Positions 34,491 through 43,504 of a stretch of 64,000 nucleotides of DNA are shown piece after piece. A program made the position numbers and the translations under genes. This DNA comes from Rhodoblastus acidophilus (GTDB lineage Bacteria > Pseudomonadota > Alphaproteobacteria > Rhizobiales > Beijerinckiaceae): positions 124,001 through 188,000 of the forward strand of contig NZ_JAOQNX010000003.1 of NCBI RefSeq assembly GCF_025961575.1. The letters are read 5' to 3'. Position 1 is the stretch's first letter; each line of letters starts with the position of its first letter. The notes below the pieces were generated by a model. It worked only from the letters and a program-made list of their open reading frames with translations, ran no database searches and was not told where the DNA came from.

Positions 34491-35420
34491 ATGTTCACCG
34501 GAATCCTGCTGAAGACGCTCTCGACCCTGGCCTTCACCGCCATGGCGCTGGGGGTGCGCGACGCCGCGCAGAACAATGTGCCGGTCGCGGAAATCGTGTT
34601 CTTTCGCTCGCTGATCGCGCTGCTCATCCTGTTCGCCTGGCTCGCGGCGAGCCGCGCTTTGTCCGGCGCGCTGGCGACCAAGCGGCCGCTCGGCCATCTG
34701 GGCCGCGGCCTGTCGGGCGTCGCCGGCATGTTCGCGAATTTCACCGCGCTCGCCCTGCTGCCGCTCGCCGACGCCACCGCTTACTTTTACGCCTCGCCGA
34801 TCTTCGTCACGCTGATCGCCGGGATTTTCCTGCGTGAGCGCGTGCATGCGTCGCGCTGGCTGGCGGTTCTGATCGGTTTTGGCGGCGTGCTGGCGATGCT
34901 GTCGGAACATCTGGGCGACGCGGGCGGCGCCGACGCGCGGTTCGGGGCGGGAATCGCTCTGTTCGGCGCGCTCTGCGCGGCTTTGTCGATCGTGCAGACC
35001 CGCCGCCTCGCGCAAGTCGAAACCACGGGCGCCATCGTGTTCTATTTCACCTGTCTGTGTACTGTGTTCGGCGGGCTGGTGCTGGCGCTCGCGCCCTTCG
35101 TGGCGGCGCTGGGCGCGCAGGTCTGGGTCACGCCGGGCGCCAACGCCTGGATGGGGATGATCGCGGCGGGGGCGACGGGCGGCGTGGCGCAAATTTTGGC
35201 CACCTCGTCCTATCGCCATGCCGACGCCTCCTTGCTCGCCGCCTTCGATTATCTCTCCCTGGTCTGGGCGCTGCTCGCCAGTTTCGCCGTCGATGGCGTG
35301 TTTCCCTCGGCGACGGTGCTGTTCGGCGTCGCCGCCATTTCGATCGCGGGATTGCTGGCGTTGAGCGAAAGACGCTTCCAAAAGCCGCAAGAATTCGTTA
35401 TATCAAACAAAAACGTCTAG
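34491..35420 (+). CDS. DMT-superfamily EamA transporter
   Basis: A 309-residue, ten-helix exporter of the drug/metabolite transporter group, with the two EamA halves (FRSLIALLILFAWLA... and TGGVAQILATSSYRHADASLLAAFDYLSLVWALL). The second-half motif is the usual one for RhtA/YdcZ-like proteins. Substrate unknown. It is divergent from the LpxH-like gene and lies 20 bp upstream of an XRE-cupin regulator on the same strand, so the pair may be regulator and efflux pump. Confidence 0.88.
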   Translation: MFTGILLKTLSTLAFTAMALGVRDAAQNNVPVAEIVFFRSLIALLILFAWLAASRALSGALATKRPLGHLGRGLSGVAGMFANFTALALLPLADATAYFYASPIFVTLIAGIFLRERVHASRWLAVLIGFGGVLAMLSEHLGDAGGADARFGAGIALFGALCAALSIVQTRRLAQVETTGAIVFYFTCLCTVFGGLVLALAPFVAALGAQVWVTPGANAWMGMIAAGATGGVAQILATSSYRHADASLLAAFDYLSLVWALLASFAVDGVFPSATVLFGVAAISIAGLLALSERRFQKPQEFVISNKNV

Positions 35421-35440
35421 AATTCCGAACGGACCCGTCC

Positions 35441-36058
35441 ATGGGCGTCGAAGGCAGGGACAAACAGAAGGTCTTGGAGGCGGGCGCCCACGCGCTCGCC
35501 GGGCAACTTGGCAAGACCGTCAATCGCTTGCGCAAAGCCTCCAACCTGTCGCTGTCGGAATTGTCCGAGCAGTCCGGGGTGGCCAAATCCATCATCAGCC
35601 AGATCGAGCGCAACGAGACCAATCCGACGCTGGTGACGCTGTGGCGGCTGGCCCAGGCGCTCGACGTCTCCATCGAGCAGGTGTTGCGCGAGGACGAGGA
35701 TTCGGCCTTCCTCGAGAAAATCTCCCGCAACGACACGCCGATGCTGATTTCCGACGACGGCAAGTGCCGGCTGGGCATCACCGGCTGGAGCAAGACCATC
35801 GACTGGCTGCAATGGTATGATTTTTCCGCCGAGCCGGGCGGGGTGCTGGAGTCCGACGCGCATCAGCGCGGCGCCATGGAGTCGCTCACCGTGCTCGAAG
35901 GCGAATTGCAGGTGGAATCCGGCGGCGAAACCGAAACCGCCGTCGCCGGGGACACGCTGCGTTACCGCGCCGATCGGCCGCATGTGATCCGCAATTCCGG
36001 AAAAATCTTGGCGCGCGCCCATATGATCTGCATCTTGCGCGCGGCGGCGATGGAATAG
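35441..36058 (+). CDS. XRE-family transcriptional regulator with C-terminal cupin
   Basis: A 205-residue regulator. Residues about 25-80 form a lambda-repressor-type helix-turn-helix (TVNRLRKASNLSLSELSEQS, then IISQIERNETNPTLVTLWRLA). The C-terminal cupin (ESLTVLEGELQVESGGETETA, DTLRYRADRPHVIRNSG) probably binds a small effector. Such proteins often control amino-acid, polyamine or fosmidomycin-like functions. The start at 35441 lies 20 bp after the EamA stop. It probably controls the upstream transporter or itself. Confidence 0.9.
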   Translation: MGVEGRDKQKVLEAGAHALAGQLGKTVNRLRKASNLSLSELSEQSGVAKSIISQIERNETNPTLVTLWRLAQALDVSIEQVLREDEDSAFLEKISRNDTPMLISDDGKCRLGITGWSKTIDWLQWYDFSAEPGGVLESDAHQRGAMESLTVLEGELQVESGGETETAVAGDTLRYRADRPHVIRNSGKILARAHMICILRAAAME

Positions 36059-36224
36059 GGGCGAGGGGCGGGACGGAACGAATTGCGCCCCCTGGGCTCT
36101 TGAGCGCGCGCGCATCGACCTTCGCGCAATTCGATCCAGTCCCCTGGCTCGCTAAACGCCTCAATTCAGACAGAATTCTCCGCAATCCTGCTGGACTGTT
36201 GCAAATCTGCGACGCACACGAGTC

Positions 36225-36464
36225 ATGTGCGGGGTTGTTATGGGTGAGACCATCGAGGCGGTGGCGGAGCAGGCGCTGACAAAGTTGTTGTTCGCGCTCG
36301 AAGATCTGGAATGTCACGGATTGCAGACGCGCCAGCTGTCCGATGTCCGGGAAAAGCTGGTGTCGGCCATCGAAAACCTTTCGCAAGTCGCGCCGCGCTT
36401 CGATTTCGACCGGGAGGTCAGATCCGTCCGGCTGTCGAGGCAGGACCGCAAATATCTCGTTTAG
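36225..36464 (+). CDS. Small helical protein, function unknown
   Basis: A 79-residue soluble protein (MCGVVMGETIEAVAEQALTK...), two amphipathic helices followed by a charged tail (RFDFDREVRSVRLSRQDRKYLV). A start at 36240 (MGETIEAV) is equally possible. No family recognised. It stands alone in a gap of about 540 bp and is followed by a dispersed repeat. Confidence 0.5.
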   Translation: MCGVVMGETIEAVAEQALTKLLFALEDLECHGLQTRQLSDVREKLVSAIENLSQVAPRFDFDREVRSVRLSRQDRKYLV

Positions 36465-36550
36465 CCGGCTGCCGAAATACCCGTGGACCGCCCCCGCCCT
36501 GGCGCGCGCGCCCGAGACGCCCGCCAAGGCGGGCTCCTCAGGGAGGGCTA
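36465..36550. repeat. Dispersed CCGTGGACC/CTCAGGG repeat, copy 2
   Basis: CCCGTGGACCGCCCCCGCCC, then GAGACGCCCGCCAAGGCGGG and CTCCTCAGGGAGGGCTAA. The beginning CCGGCTGCCGAAATACCCG is a degenerate form of the terminal inverted repeat of the 276-bp element at 3108-3383. This suggests the repeat and the element share an origin. Confidence 0.65.
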
Positions 36551-36601
36551 ATTTATCGACATAAAGGAATAAAACCGGCGTCCCCTTCGCCCGAAAATCC
36601 T

Positions 36602-38158
36602 CTAAGCCTCGCCCATCGCCTTGCGCGCCAGCGCCAAAATGTGCTGATCAAGGTCGGGCTGGGTGCAATCCAGCCGCATCCAGGTGATGTCGCCGACCGG
36701 GCGCTGCAATTGCGCCTCCAGAACCGCCACATCGGCGTCAGACGATCCTTTGCGCCGGTCGCGCACCCGCTGCCGCAGGACGTCGGCCGGGCCTTCCAGC
36801 CATAATCCCAAAAACGGTACGCCGGCGTCGCGGGCGAGTTTTTCCACCGCCTGGCGCTCGTCGGGCGCGCTATAGACGGCGTCGATCACCACCGCGCGGC
36901 CCTGGTTCAGCGCGTCCAGCGCCCGCGACAGCAGCCGCAGATAGACGGCCGCCGTGATGTTCATGGCGTATGCCTCGGGCGGCAGACGGTCGGTCGGCAG
37001 CAGCTTGTGCATCGCTTTTCGCGTGCGGTCCGAGTTCAGGCTGCGCGCGCCCGGCGGAGGGCCGATTTCGGCGGCGATTTTTCCCGCCAGCGTCGATTTG
37101 CCTGTGCCGCTCAAGCCCCCGATCACGATCAGCATTTTGGGGTGCGGCTCGAGCAGCTCCTCGGCCAGCCGAAAATAGCCGCGCGCCTCGTCCTCGTGCT
37201 CCTTCACGCAGCCGCCATGGCCGGTGCGCGCCTGGCCGCTGGCGATATGGGCGCGGATGGCGGCGCGCAGCGCCATGAAGAACGGCAGCGTCGCATAGCC
37301 GTCGCGCACTTTCGCCGGGAGGTCGGGCAGGGTGCGGAAAAAGGCGCTGGCGTAGCGGTTGTAGAGGAGATTGGCGAGGTCGCGCCGGCCGCACAGCCAC
37401 AGGTCCATCAGCGTGAAGGCGACATCGTAGAGCACGTCGATCCGCGCCAGCGCCTCGTCGAACTCGATGCAGTCGAACAGGGTGGGCTTGCCCTGGAACA
37501 GGCAGATGTTGCGCAGATAGAGATCGCCGTGGCACAGGCGGACAAAACCGTTTCGCGCGCGCTCGTCGAGCAGGTCGGCGATCCGCGCCAGCTCGTCGCG
37601 GAATTTTTTCTCCAGGCGCGCGACATCGGCCGGCGCGAACAAATGGCAGCCCTCGAAACTCTGGTCGTTGAGGTCGAGCAGATGCGCCATGGCGGCGGCG
37701 CCGTTGGGGCTGGAAAAACGCTCGGCCCTGGCGTGGAAGCGCGAAATGGTCTCGGCCAGCGCGTCGATATGGATGCGTTCGAGGCGGTTTTCGCGCGCCA
37801 TCACGTCGAACAGGTCGGATTCGTCGAAGCGGCGCATGGCGACGATGCAATCGACGCGCTCGCCCGGCCCGTCAAAGGCGAGCGCGTCGCCATCGCGGGT
37901 GATGACGCGCACGCCGAGATAAAGGTCGGGCGCAGCGCGCGCGTTGAGATCGACTTCCGCGCGGCAGGCGGCCTCGCGTTTGTCCGGGGTGGAAAAATCC
38001 AGATAGGGAAACAGCACGGCCCGTTTGAGCTTGAACACCAGGCCGCCGGCCAGCAGGACGATGGAGACATGGGTCTCCTTCACTTCGATCAGCGATGGGT
38101 CAACCCCGGCTTCCCCGGCGATTTGCCGCTTCAGGAACGCGATCGTCTCTTCCTGCAT
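36602..38158 (-). CDS. Two-domain protein: aminoglycoside-phosphotransferase-like kinase plus P-loop kinase
   Basis: A 518-residue cytoplasmic protein. The N-terminal two thirds is an APH/choline-kinase-like domain (FVRLCHGDLYLRNICLFQGK, then LFDCIEFDEALARIDVLYDVAFTLMDL). The C-terminal third is a P-loop kinase (IVIGGLSGTGKSTLAGKIA, then AVVIDAVYSAPDERQAVEKLA). This COG2187-COG0645 fusion is widespread in proteobacteria; its substrate is unknown and antibiotic resistance should not be assumed from the APH fold. It is followed upstream by the SGNH-OpgC pair on the same strand. Confidence 0.88.
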   Translation of the reverse strand: MQEETIAFLKRQIAGEAGVDPSLIEVKETHVSIVLLAGGLVFKLKRAVLFPYLDFSTPDKREAACRAEVDLNARAAPDLYLGVRVITRDGDALAFDGPGERVDCIVAMRRFDESDLFDVMARENRLERIHIDALAETISRFHARAERFSSPNGAAAMAHLLDLNDQSFEGCHLFAPADVARLEKKFRDELARIADLLDERARNGFVRLCHGDLYLRNICLFQGKPTLFDCIEFDEALARIDVLYDVAFTLMDLWLCGRRDLANLLYNRYASAFFRTLPDLPAKVRDGYATLPFFMALRAAIRAHIASGQARTGHGGCVKEHEDEARGYFRLAEELLEPHPKMLIVIGGLSGTGKSTLAGKIAAEIGPPPGARSLNSDRTRKAMHKLLPTDRLPPEAYAMNITAAVYLRLLSRALDALNQGRAVVIDAVYSAPDERQAVEKLARDAGVPFLGLWLEGPADVLRQRVRDRRKGSSDADVAVLEAQLQRPVGDITWMRLDCTQPDLDQHILALARKAMGEA

Positions 38159-38167
38159 GATGGTCCT

Positions 38168-38974
38168 TCACGGTTCGATCACCGGCGCGGTCGGGCGGGT
38201 GCGGCGCAGCACCAGATTGGCGGCGAGAGCCTGCGCCACCTGTGCGGCCAGGCATTCGCCGCCCGTCTCCACCGGAAGGGGATTGTCGCCCTGGTCCGCG
38301 CGGTTCTTTGCCCGCGCGGCGACCTGCAAGGCGTCCGCCCGGCGGATGAAGAACACACCTTCCCTAGCCGCCACTTTTCGCGTCGCTTCCTGGATCGCCG
38401 CCTCTTCGGTGTCGTCGTGCAGGTAGGGGTTGGTTTCAAAACCGACCAGCAGCACGTCGGCGCCCGCCTCCTTCACCCAGCGCACGCCCTCCGCGAGGTG
38501 CTGTTCAAACTCCCAGGGCGCGACATGCGCCAGAATGTCGCCGCCGCCGACCTGCCAGATCAAGAGGTCCGGGTGTTGCAGCGCCATTTCGGTGCGGATG
38601 CGCTCCAGCGCATTGGCGGCGGTCTCGCCCGACATTGGCCGGTTGACGACGACCACGTCTATGCCCGACAGCGCTTTTTCCAGCAGGCTTTCAAGCGTTG
38701 CGGGATAGGAGCGGCGCGCGCTGCGCGAGCCGCCGCTCCCGGGCCCGCCGATGATCAGCAGCCGCAATTTCTTGTCGGCGCGCGCCAGCGCCGCCGTCAC
38801 CCGGGGCAGGGGCGCCGGCGCCGCCAGAGACTCGCTCACCGGTTCGCAGCGGCCCGCGTCCTGCGCGACAGCCGGCGCGCAGGCGAGACAGGCCAGCAGC
38901 GTCAGTGCTCGGCCGGCGATGGCGCCTGCGCCTTGGCGCGTCCGCCGTGCCTTTGCCGCCATTCCGTCACCCAT
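38168..38974 (-). CDS. SGNH/GDSL-like hydrolase, exported
   Basis: A 268-residue periplasmic protein. A signal peptide covers about residues 15-38 (GRALTLLACLACAPAVAQ). The hydrolase core has LRLLIIGGPGSGGSRSARRSYPATLESLL (the Gly-Ser block I region), VVVVNRPMSGETAANALERI and HPDLLIWQVGGGDIL (block III-like). The classical GDS serine is not clear, so activity is uncertain. The start at 38974 lies inside the 3' end of the preceding opgC-like gene (73-bp overlap), suggesting coupled translation; the two may modify the same glycan. Confidence 0.75.
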   Translation of the reverse strand: MGDGMAAKARRTRQGAGAIAGRALTLLACLACAPAVAQDAGRCEPVSESLAAPAPLPRVTAALARADKKLRLLIIGGPGSGGSRSARRSYPATLESLLEKALSGIDVVVVNRPMSGETAANALERIRTEMALQHPDLLIWQVGGGDILAHVAPWEFEQHLAEGVRWVKEAGADVLLVGFETNPYLHDDTEEAAIQEATRKVAAREGVFFIRRADALQVAARAKNRADQGDNPLPVETGGECLAAQVAQALAANLVLRRTRPTAPVIEP

Positions 38975-40017
38975 GCCGTAAAGCCCAATCCAGCGGTTCC
39001 CACACCTAGCACGAGCCAGTCGATTTCCCAACGCCCGTTGAAGGCGTAGCGCGCCACCTGCCCGCACAGGCTGAGCAGCGAGCCGACGCAGAACACGTTC
39101 AGCGAATTGCGGCCGAGCATCGAGAAATAGGAGGCGAGCGGCGCCGCGTAACGTTCGATATAGGCGAAGGCGCCGCCGAAGAAACAGGCCAGGGCCAGGC
39201 AATGGATGGCGCGCGCCGGCGACAGATAGGTCTTGTCGAAGACGAAGAACAGTTTGGGGTCGGGAACCAGCGTCGGATCGGGCGTGAAATCGCCAAGGGC
39301 GATGGAGGCGCCGATCAGCGTTTCGATTCCCGACAGCACGAACAGCACTTTCTTCGTCCGGGCCGACAGTTTCGCATAAAAGCCGTTGGCGCCGGCGAGC
39401 AGGAAGCCGAGGATGAAGATGAACTGCCAGGCCGAGGGCGAGAAGAACCAATTGCCCTCCACCGGCCAGGTCGGCAGATTGAAGCCGGTGGCCACCGTGT
39501 AGAGATAGAGGCCGAGCGAAATCGGCAACAGGGCCCAGGGCGTGAGCCGATGGATCACGACAATGGTCGGCCCGCAGGCCATCAGCACCACATAGAGCGG
39601 CAGGATGTTGAAATAGCCGAGCTGGTAGCGCAGCAGCACCAGGCCGATATGGGCCTCCACCGGATTGTCGAAGGCGGCGGCGGCATTGTGCCATTGCAGG
39701 ATATAGGGCTGCTCCAGCGTGACCGCCGCGCCCGCCAATATGGCGAGCGCGAGGAAGGAGATGATCAGCTGGGCACAATAGATGGTGATCGCGCGCCCGG
39801 CGAGCCGATAGACGGCGGCCGCCAGCGGCTGTTTGGCTAGCGAATCAACGACGAAGCGCAGGGAAAAGCCCGCCAGGAACACGAAAAGCTCGGCGGAATC
39901 CGACAGCGAATATTCCCGCAGCGTGTAGCGCTCGAAAATAATGCCGGGGACGTGCGTAATGAAGATGGTGAGAAGGGCGTAGCCGCGCCAAAAATCTATG
40001 GAATTTGGCGCCCGCAT
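38902..40017 (-). CDS. opgC: OpgC-family membrane acyltransferase
   Basis: A 371-residue, ten-helix inner-membrane protein of the OpgC/acyltransferase-3-like group, known to succinylate osmoregulated periplasmic glucans. It begins MRAPNSIDFWRGYALLTIFITHVPG with the catalytic-type His in helix 1. LSDSAELFVFLAGFSLR, then FFSPSAWQFIFILGFLLAG and LSPARAIHCLALA and SMLGRNSLNVFCVGS are typical of OpgC. opgGH are not in the window. Its end overlaps the SGNH hydrolase start. Confidence 0.9.
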   Translation of the reverse strand: MRAPNSIDFWRGYALLTIFITHVPGIIFERYTLREYSLSDSAELFVFLAGFSLRFVVDSLAKQPLAAAVYRLAGRAITIYCAQLIISFLALAILAGAAVTLEQPYILQWHNAAAAFDNPVEAHIGLVLLRYQLGYFNILPLYVVLMACGPTIVVIHRLTPWALLPISLGLYLYTVATGFNLPTWPVEGNWFFSPSAWQFIFILGFLLAGANGFYAKLSARTKKVLFVLSGIETLIGASIALGDFTPDPTLVPDPKLFFVFDKTYLSPARAIHCLALACFFGGAFAYIERYAAPLASYFSMLGRNSLNVFCVGSLLSLCGQVARYAFNGRWEIDWLVLGVGTAGLGFTAWVTEWRQRHGGRAKAQAPSPAEH

Positions 40018-40101
40018 GCCTGCCTGCCGTTGTTCGGCGCCCGGTTTGCTGGACGGGGCGCCGCGATTCGGATCGGAATGATCGCTGTAGAGGTTTTGGC
40101 G

Positions 40102-40443
40102 TCAGACCGCAAAGCTTGTTCCGCAGCCGCAGGACGCGGTCGCGTTGGGATTCTCCACCCGGAAGGACGACCCCATGAGGTCGTCGACAAAGTCGATCTT
40201 CGCGCCCTGCATGAAGTCGAGCGCGATGCGGTCCACGGCGATGCGGGCTTCGCCCTCGGCGAGGATGAGGTCGTCGGGCTCGGCGGCTTGCGCAATGTCG
40301 AAATTATACTGGAAGCCGGAACAGCCGCCGCCGGTGACGCTGATGCGCAGCCAGGCGCCCGCGGGCTCTGCGCTGAGAATTTCGGCGACGCGCTGTTTCG
40401 CCGCGTCGGTGGCGACGATCTCGCCGGTTTGCGCATCGGTCAT
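40102..40443 (-). CDS. erpA: Iron-sulfur cluster insertion protein ErpA/IscA type
   Basis: A 113-residue A-type carrier that passes Fe-S clusters to apoproteins. The three conserved cysteines are present, one in VTGGGCSGFQYNF and two in the C-terminal SCGCGTSFAV. The N-terminus has VATDAAKQRVAEIL. Length is as usual. It is divergent from dgt, a common neighbour in alphaproteobacteria. The name erpA is chosen by this context; iscA cannot be excluded. Confidence 0.93.
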   Translation of the reverse strand: MTDAQTGEIVATDAAKQRVAEILSAEPAGAWLRISVTGGGCSGFQYNFDIAQAAEPDDLILAEGEARIAVDRIALDFMQGAKIDFVDDLMGSSFRVENPNATASCGCGTSFAV

Positions 40444-40524
40444 GAAGGCTCTCCTGTGTCTCGATAAAAATAGGCTTCCGGGCGGCGCGGATCAATGCGC
40501 GCGTGGGACGGCGTCGCTTTGGCT

Positions 40525-40558
40525 ATTTGCAAAGGTCGTGCAGAGGTGATTTGCAAAT
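40525..40558. promoter_or_regulatory. Direct repeat ATTTGCAAA between erpA and dgt
   Basis: ATTTGCAAA occurs at 40525-40533 and again at 40549-40558, where it forms the perfect palindrome ATTTGCAAAT. The spacing is 24 bp, in the divergent promoter region. It could be an operator; no regulator can be named. Confidence 0.3.
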
Positions 40559-40628
40559 CCTGCGCCGATGCGCTTCGCGCCGGGCGCTGCTAGATTGGCG
40601 AGGCCTCCGATTCCACCGGGACTCCGCC

Positions 40629-41834
40629 TTGTCCATACCCACATTCGCGCTCGCCCCCTTCGCCCAGGATTGGCGCGCCAGCCGCGGCCGGTTGTTTCCG
40701 GAACCTCCCTCACCGACGCGCGGAAATTTTCAGCGCGACCGCGACCGCATCATCCATTCCACCGGCTTCCGCCGCCTCGCCCACAAGACGCAGGTTTTTA
40801 TTGCGCTGGAGGGCGACCATTTCCGCACCCGCCTCACCCATACGATGGAGGTGGCGCAGATCGCCCGGGCGCTGGCCCGGGGCTTGCGGCTCGACGAAGA
40901 TTTGGCCGAAGCGACCGCGCTCGGCCACGACCTCGGCCACGCCTGTTTTGGCCACGCCGGCGAGGAGGTTTTGGACGCATGCATGAAGCCCTATGGCGGC
41001 TTCGACCATAATGCGCAAACCCTGCGCATCGTGACAAAACTGGAGCGGCGCTATGCCGAATGGGACGGCTTGAATCTCTGCGCCGAGACGCTGGAGGGGC
41101 TGGTCAAGCACAACGGGCCGCTGCTGCGCCCCGAGGGCGGGCCGACGCCGCGCTACGAAATGGCCGGGATCAGCCCCTATCTGCTCGAGTTCGACGAAAC
41201 CTTCGACTTGCGGATGGCCGAGCACGCCAGCGCGGAAGCCCAATGCGCGGCGCTTGCCGACGACATCGCCTATAACGCCCATGACATTGACGACGGCCTG
41301 CGCGCAAATCTGTTCGCGCCGGACGATCTGCGCGAGGTCCCGTTCACCCGCGCGCTGCTGGAGGAGATCGAGGCGCGCCATCCCGGCCTGGAGCCGCAGC
41401 GCCTGATCCACGAATTGACGCGGCGGGTGATCACGCGGCTCGTCGAGGATGTTTTCGCCGAAAGCGCGGCGCGGCTGGAGGCGCTCAGGCCGGAAACGCC
41501 CGGCGATATCGCGCGGGCGGGCGCGCCCGTGATCGCCTTTTCGGCGGAAAAATGGGCCGATCTCAAGCTGTTGCGCGAGTTTCTGTTCACGCGCATGTAC
41601 CGCCACAGCGCGGTGCTTCCGGTGTGGCGGCATGCGCAAAAAGTGGTCGGCGGCCTGTTCGCGCATTTCCTCGCCAGTCCCTCGGACATGTCCGAGCCCT
41701 GGGCGGGTTTTGCGCGCGCGCGCGAGGAGGCGGGGAGGGCGAGGGTCGTCGCGGATTACATCGCCGGCATGACCGACGTCTATGCGGTGGGACAGGCGCG
41801 CCGGCTGTTGAAGGTCGGCGCAGGCCCCGATTGA
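40629..41834 (+). CDS. dgt: dGTP triphosphohydrolase-like HD-domain protein
   Basis: A 401-residue HD phosphohydrolase hydrolysing dNTPs to nucleoside and triphosphate. Motifs: FQRDRDRIIHSTGFRRLAHKTQVF, TRLTHTMEVAQIAR (His), ATALGHDLGHACFGHAGE (HD), FDHNAQTLRI and DDIAYNAHDIDDGL. The TTG start at 40629 gives the usual 400-residue alphaproteobacterial length and has GGGA 8 nt upstream; the open frame extends back to 40503 without conserved features. It is divergent from erpA. Confidence 0.92.
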   Translation: MSIPTFALAPFAQDWRASRGRLFPEPPSPTRGNFQRDRDRIIHSTGFRRLAHKTQVFIALEGDHFRTRLTHTMEVAQIARALARGLRLDEDLAEATALGHDLGHACFGHAGEEVLDACMKPYGGFDHNAQTLRIVTKLERRYAEWDGLNLCAETLEGLVKHNGPLLRPEGGPTPRYEMAGISPYLLEFDETFDLRMAEHASAEAQCAALADDIAYNAHDIDDGLRANLFAPDDLREVPFTRALLEEIEARHPGLEPQRLIHELTRRVITRLVEDVFAESAARLEALRPETPGDIARAGAPVIAFSAEKWADLKLLREFLFTRMYRHSAVLPVWRHAQKVVGGLFAHFLASPSDMSEPWAGFARAREEAGRARVVADYIAGMTDVYAVGQARRLLKVGAGPD

Positions 41835-41885
41835 TCCCCCCCGGAAAATGAGGCACAAGCCGGAAGCACTTTTGGGGGTTGTGAC

Positions 41886-43181
41886 ATGGACAAGGTTTTA
41901 CGCGTCGGCATCGCCGGGCTGGGCACGGTGGGAGCCTCGGTGGCGCGCCTGCTGCACGCCCAGGCGCAGGACCTCGCCGCTCGCACCGGACGCGCCATAA
42001 AAGTCGCCGGCGTCTCCGCGCGCGATCCCAACCGTGATCGCGGCGTCGATCTCGCCGGCGTCGCCTTTTTCTCCGACGCCACGGCGCTGGCGCAGTCCGA
42101 CTCCATCGACCTGTTCGTCGAACTGATCGGCGGCGACGAGGGCGTCGCGCGCAAAAGCGTCATGGCGGCGCTGACCGCGGGAAAATCGGTGGTCACCGCC
42201 AACAAGGCCTTGCTCGCCAAGCACGGGCTGGAGCTGGCGGCGCTGGCGGAGAACAGCCGCGCGGCGCTCGCCTTCGAGGCCTCGGTCGCCGGCGGCATTC
42301 CGATCGTGAAAACCCTGCGCGAAGGGCTCGCCGGCAACAGCATCGCCCGCGTCTACGGCATTTTGAACGGCACCTGCAATTACATCCTTTCGCGCATGGA
42401 GCTGGAGGGGCTTTCCTTTGCGGAGTGCCTCGCCGACGCGCAGAAACTCGGCTATGCCGAGGCCGACCCCACGTTTGACATCGGCGGGTTCGACACCGCC
42501 CACAAGCTCGCCATCCTGTCTTCGCTCGCCTTCGGCGTGAAGCTCGACGCCGAAAACATTTCCATCGAGGGCATCCAGGACATTTCGCTCGCCGATCTCA
42601 AGGCGGCGGAGGAACTCGGCTTCCGCGTCAAGTTGCTGGGCGTGGCGCAGCGCACCGCGCATGGCGTCGAGCAGCGCGTGCATCCGACCATGGTGCCGCT
42701 GTCCTCGCCGATCGCCCAGGTGATGGGGGTCACCAATGCGGTGACGGTCGACGCCGACGCCGTCAACGAACTCACCCTGGTCGGCCCGGGCGCCGGCGGC
42801 ATGGCGACGGCTTCGGCTGTGGTCGCCGATATCGCCGACATCGCGCGCGGGATTCGCAGCGCGCCCTTCGGCCTGCCGGTCGGCCATCTGGCGAGCGCGG
42901 AGAAATCGCCGATGCAGCGCCACGAGGGCGGCTATTACGTCCGGCTCGCCGCGCGCAACCATATTGGCGCGGCGGCGGCCATCGCCCGGCGCATGGCGGA
43001 TCGCGGGATTTCGTTGGAAAGCATCGTGCAGCGCCGGCCGGGCGACGACGACAGCGTCGTCCCCGTGGTGCTCGTCACTTACGCCACCACGGAGGCGAGC
43101 ATCCGCGAGGCGCTTGCCGCCATTGTCGCCGACGGCCATATCGCCGAAAAACCGCAGGTGATCCGCATCGAGCGGGAGTGA
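41886..43181 (+). CDS. hom: Homoserine dehydrogenase
   Basis: A 431-residue enzyme of the aspartate family pathway that reduces aspartate semialdehyde to homoserine. N-terminal Rossmann motif RVGIAGLGTVGASVARLL, then TANKALLAKHG, ASVAGGIPIVKTLREGLAG, NGTCNYILSRM and GYAEADPTFDIGGFDTAHKLAIL. The catalytic Lys lies in DIGGFDTAHK. A C-terminal ACT domain (about residues 350-430; YYVRLAARNHIGAAAAIAR) suggests feedback control by threonine. It follows dgt by 51 bp. Confidence 0.96.
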   Translation: MDKVLRVGIAGLGTVGASVARLLHAQAQDLAARTGRAIKVAGVSARDPNRDRGVDLAGVAFFSDATALAQSDSIDLFVELIGGDEGVARKSVMAALTAGKSVVTANKALLAKHGLELAALAENSRAALAFEASVAGGIPIVKTLREGLAGNSIARVYGILNGTCNYILSRMELEGLSFAECLADAQKLGYAEADPTFDIGGFDTAHKLAILSSLAFGVKLDAENISIEGIQDISLADLKAAEELGFRVKLLGVAQRTAHGVEQRVHPTMVPLSSPIAQVMGVTNAVTVDADAVNELTLVGPGAGGMATASAVVADIADIARGIRSAPFGLPVGHLASAEKSPMQRHEGGYYVRLAARNHIGAAAAIARRMADRGISLESIVQRRPGDDDSVVPVVLVTYATTEASIREALAAIVADGHIAEKPQVIRIERE

Positions 43182-43504
43182 CGCCGCTCCGCTCAGGCGG
43201 GGAGAAGGGGCAGGCGTCGCGCTTCGGCGGCGAGGGGCCTGCTCGCGGACGCCGTCCTGATGACGGCGACGGCCCTTGCACATCGGCATGCGCATCGGCC
43301 GTTCGAGCGCGCGGACGCCGGGCCGGCTTCATGCCGGCGCGCTCAGATCGCGTCGCGCCGCTTAATGCAGTCTTGGAATGAATTTCAGAGAGAAGCCCCG
43401 CCCGGGGCGAAAGCCCGAGCAGGGTTAAGCAGAGCTTCCGGAGGTATCGCCCATCGCGGACAGGTCCGCCGCGCGAAGGGCGCGCGGCGGGGGGCGAACC
43501 GCGG
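43182..43504. other. hom-SDR convergent intergenic region (323 bp)
   Basis: Very GC-rich, with several hairpins. The best is CCGCCGCGCG-AAGGG-CGCGCGGCGG at 43466-43490, a perfect 10-bp stem that could end transcription from either side. A stretch around 43390-43440 (GCCCCGCCCGGGGCGAAAGC) can also fold. I see no riboswitch, tRNA or known small RNA pattern. Confidence 0.5.

Noticed and set aside
36079-36133. CGAATTGCGC ... GCGCAATTCG inverted repeat after the XRE-cupin gene
   Set aside because: Arms match exactly but are 35 bp apart with no T-run; kept out as too weak to call an operator or terminator.
36602-38158. Antibiotic-resistance phosphotransferase
   Set aside because: The APH-like domain is fused to a P-loop kinase in a widespread family with no known resistance role.
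43385-43450. Possible riboswitch or small RNA after hom
   Set aside because: Foldable, but no match to SRP RNA, RNase P, 6S, SAM or cobalamin patterns that I know, and no downstream gene on that strand to control.
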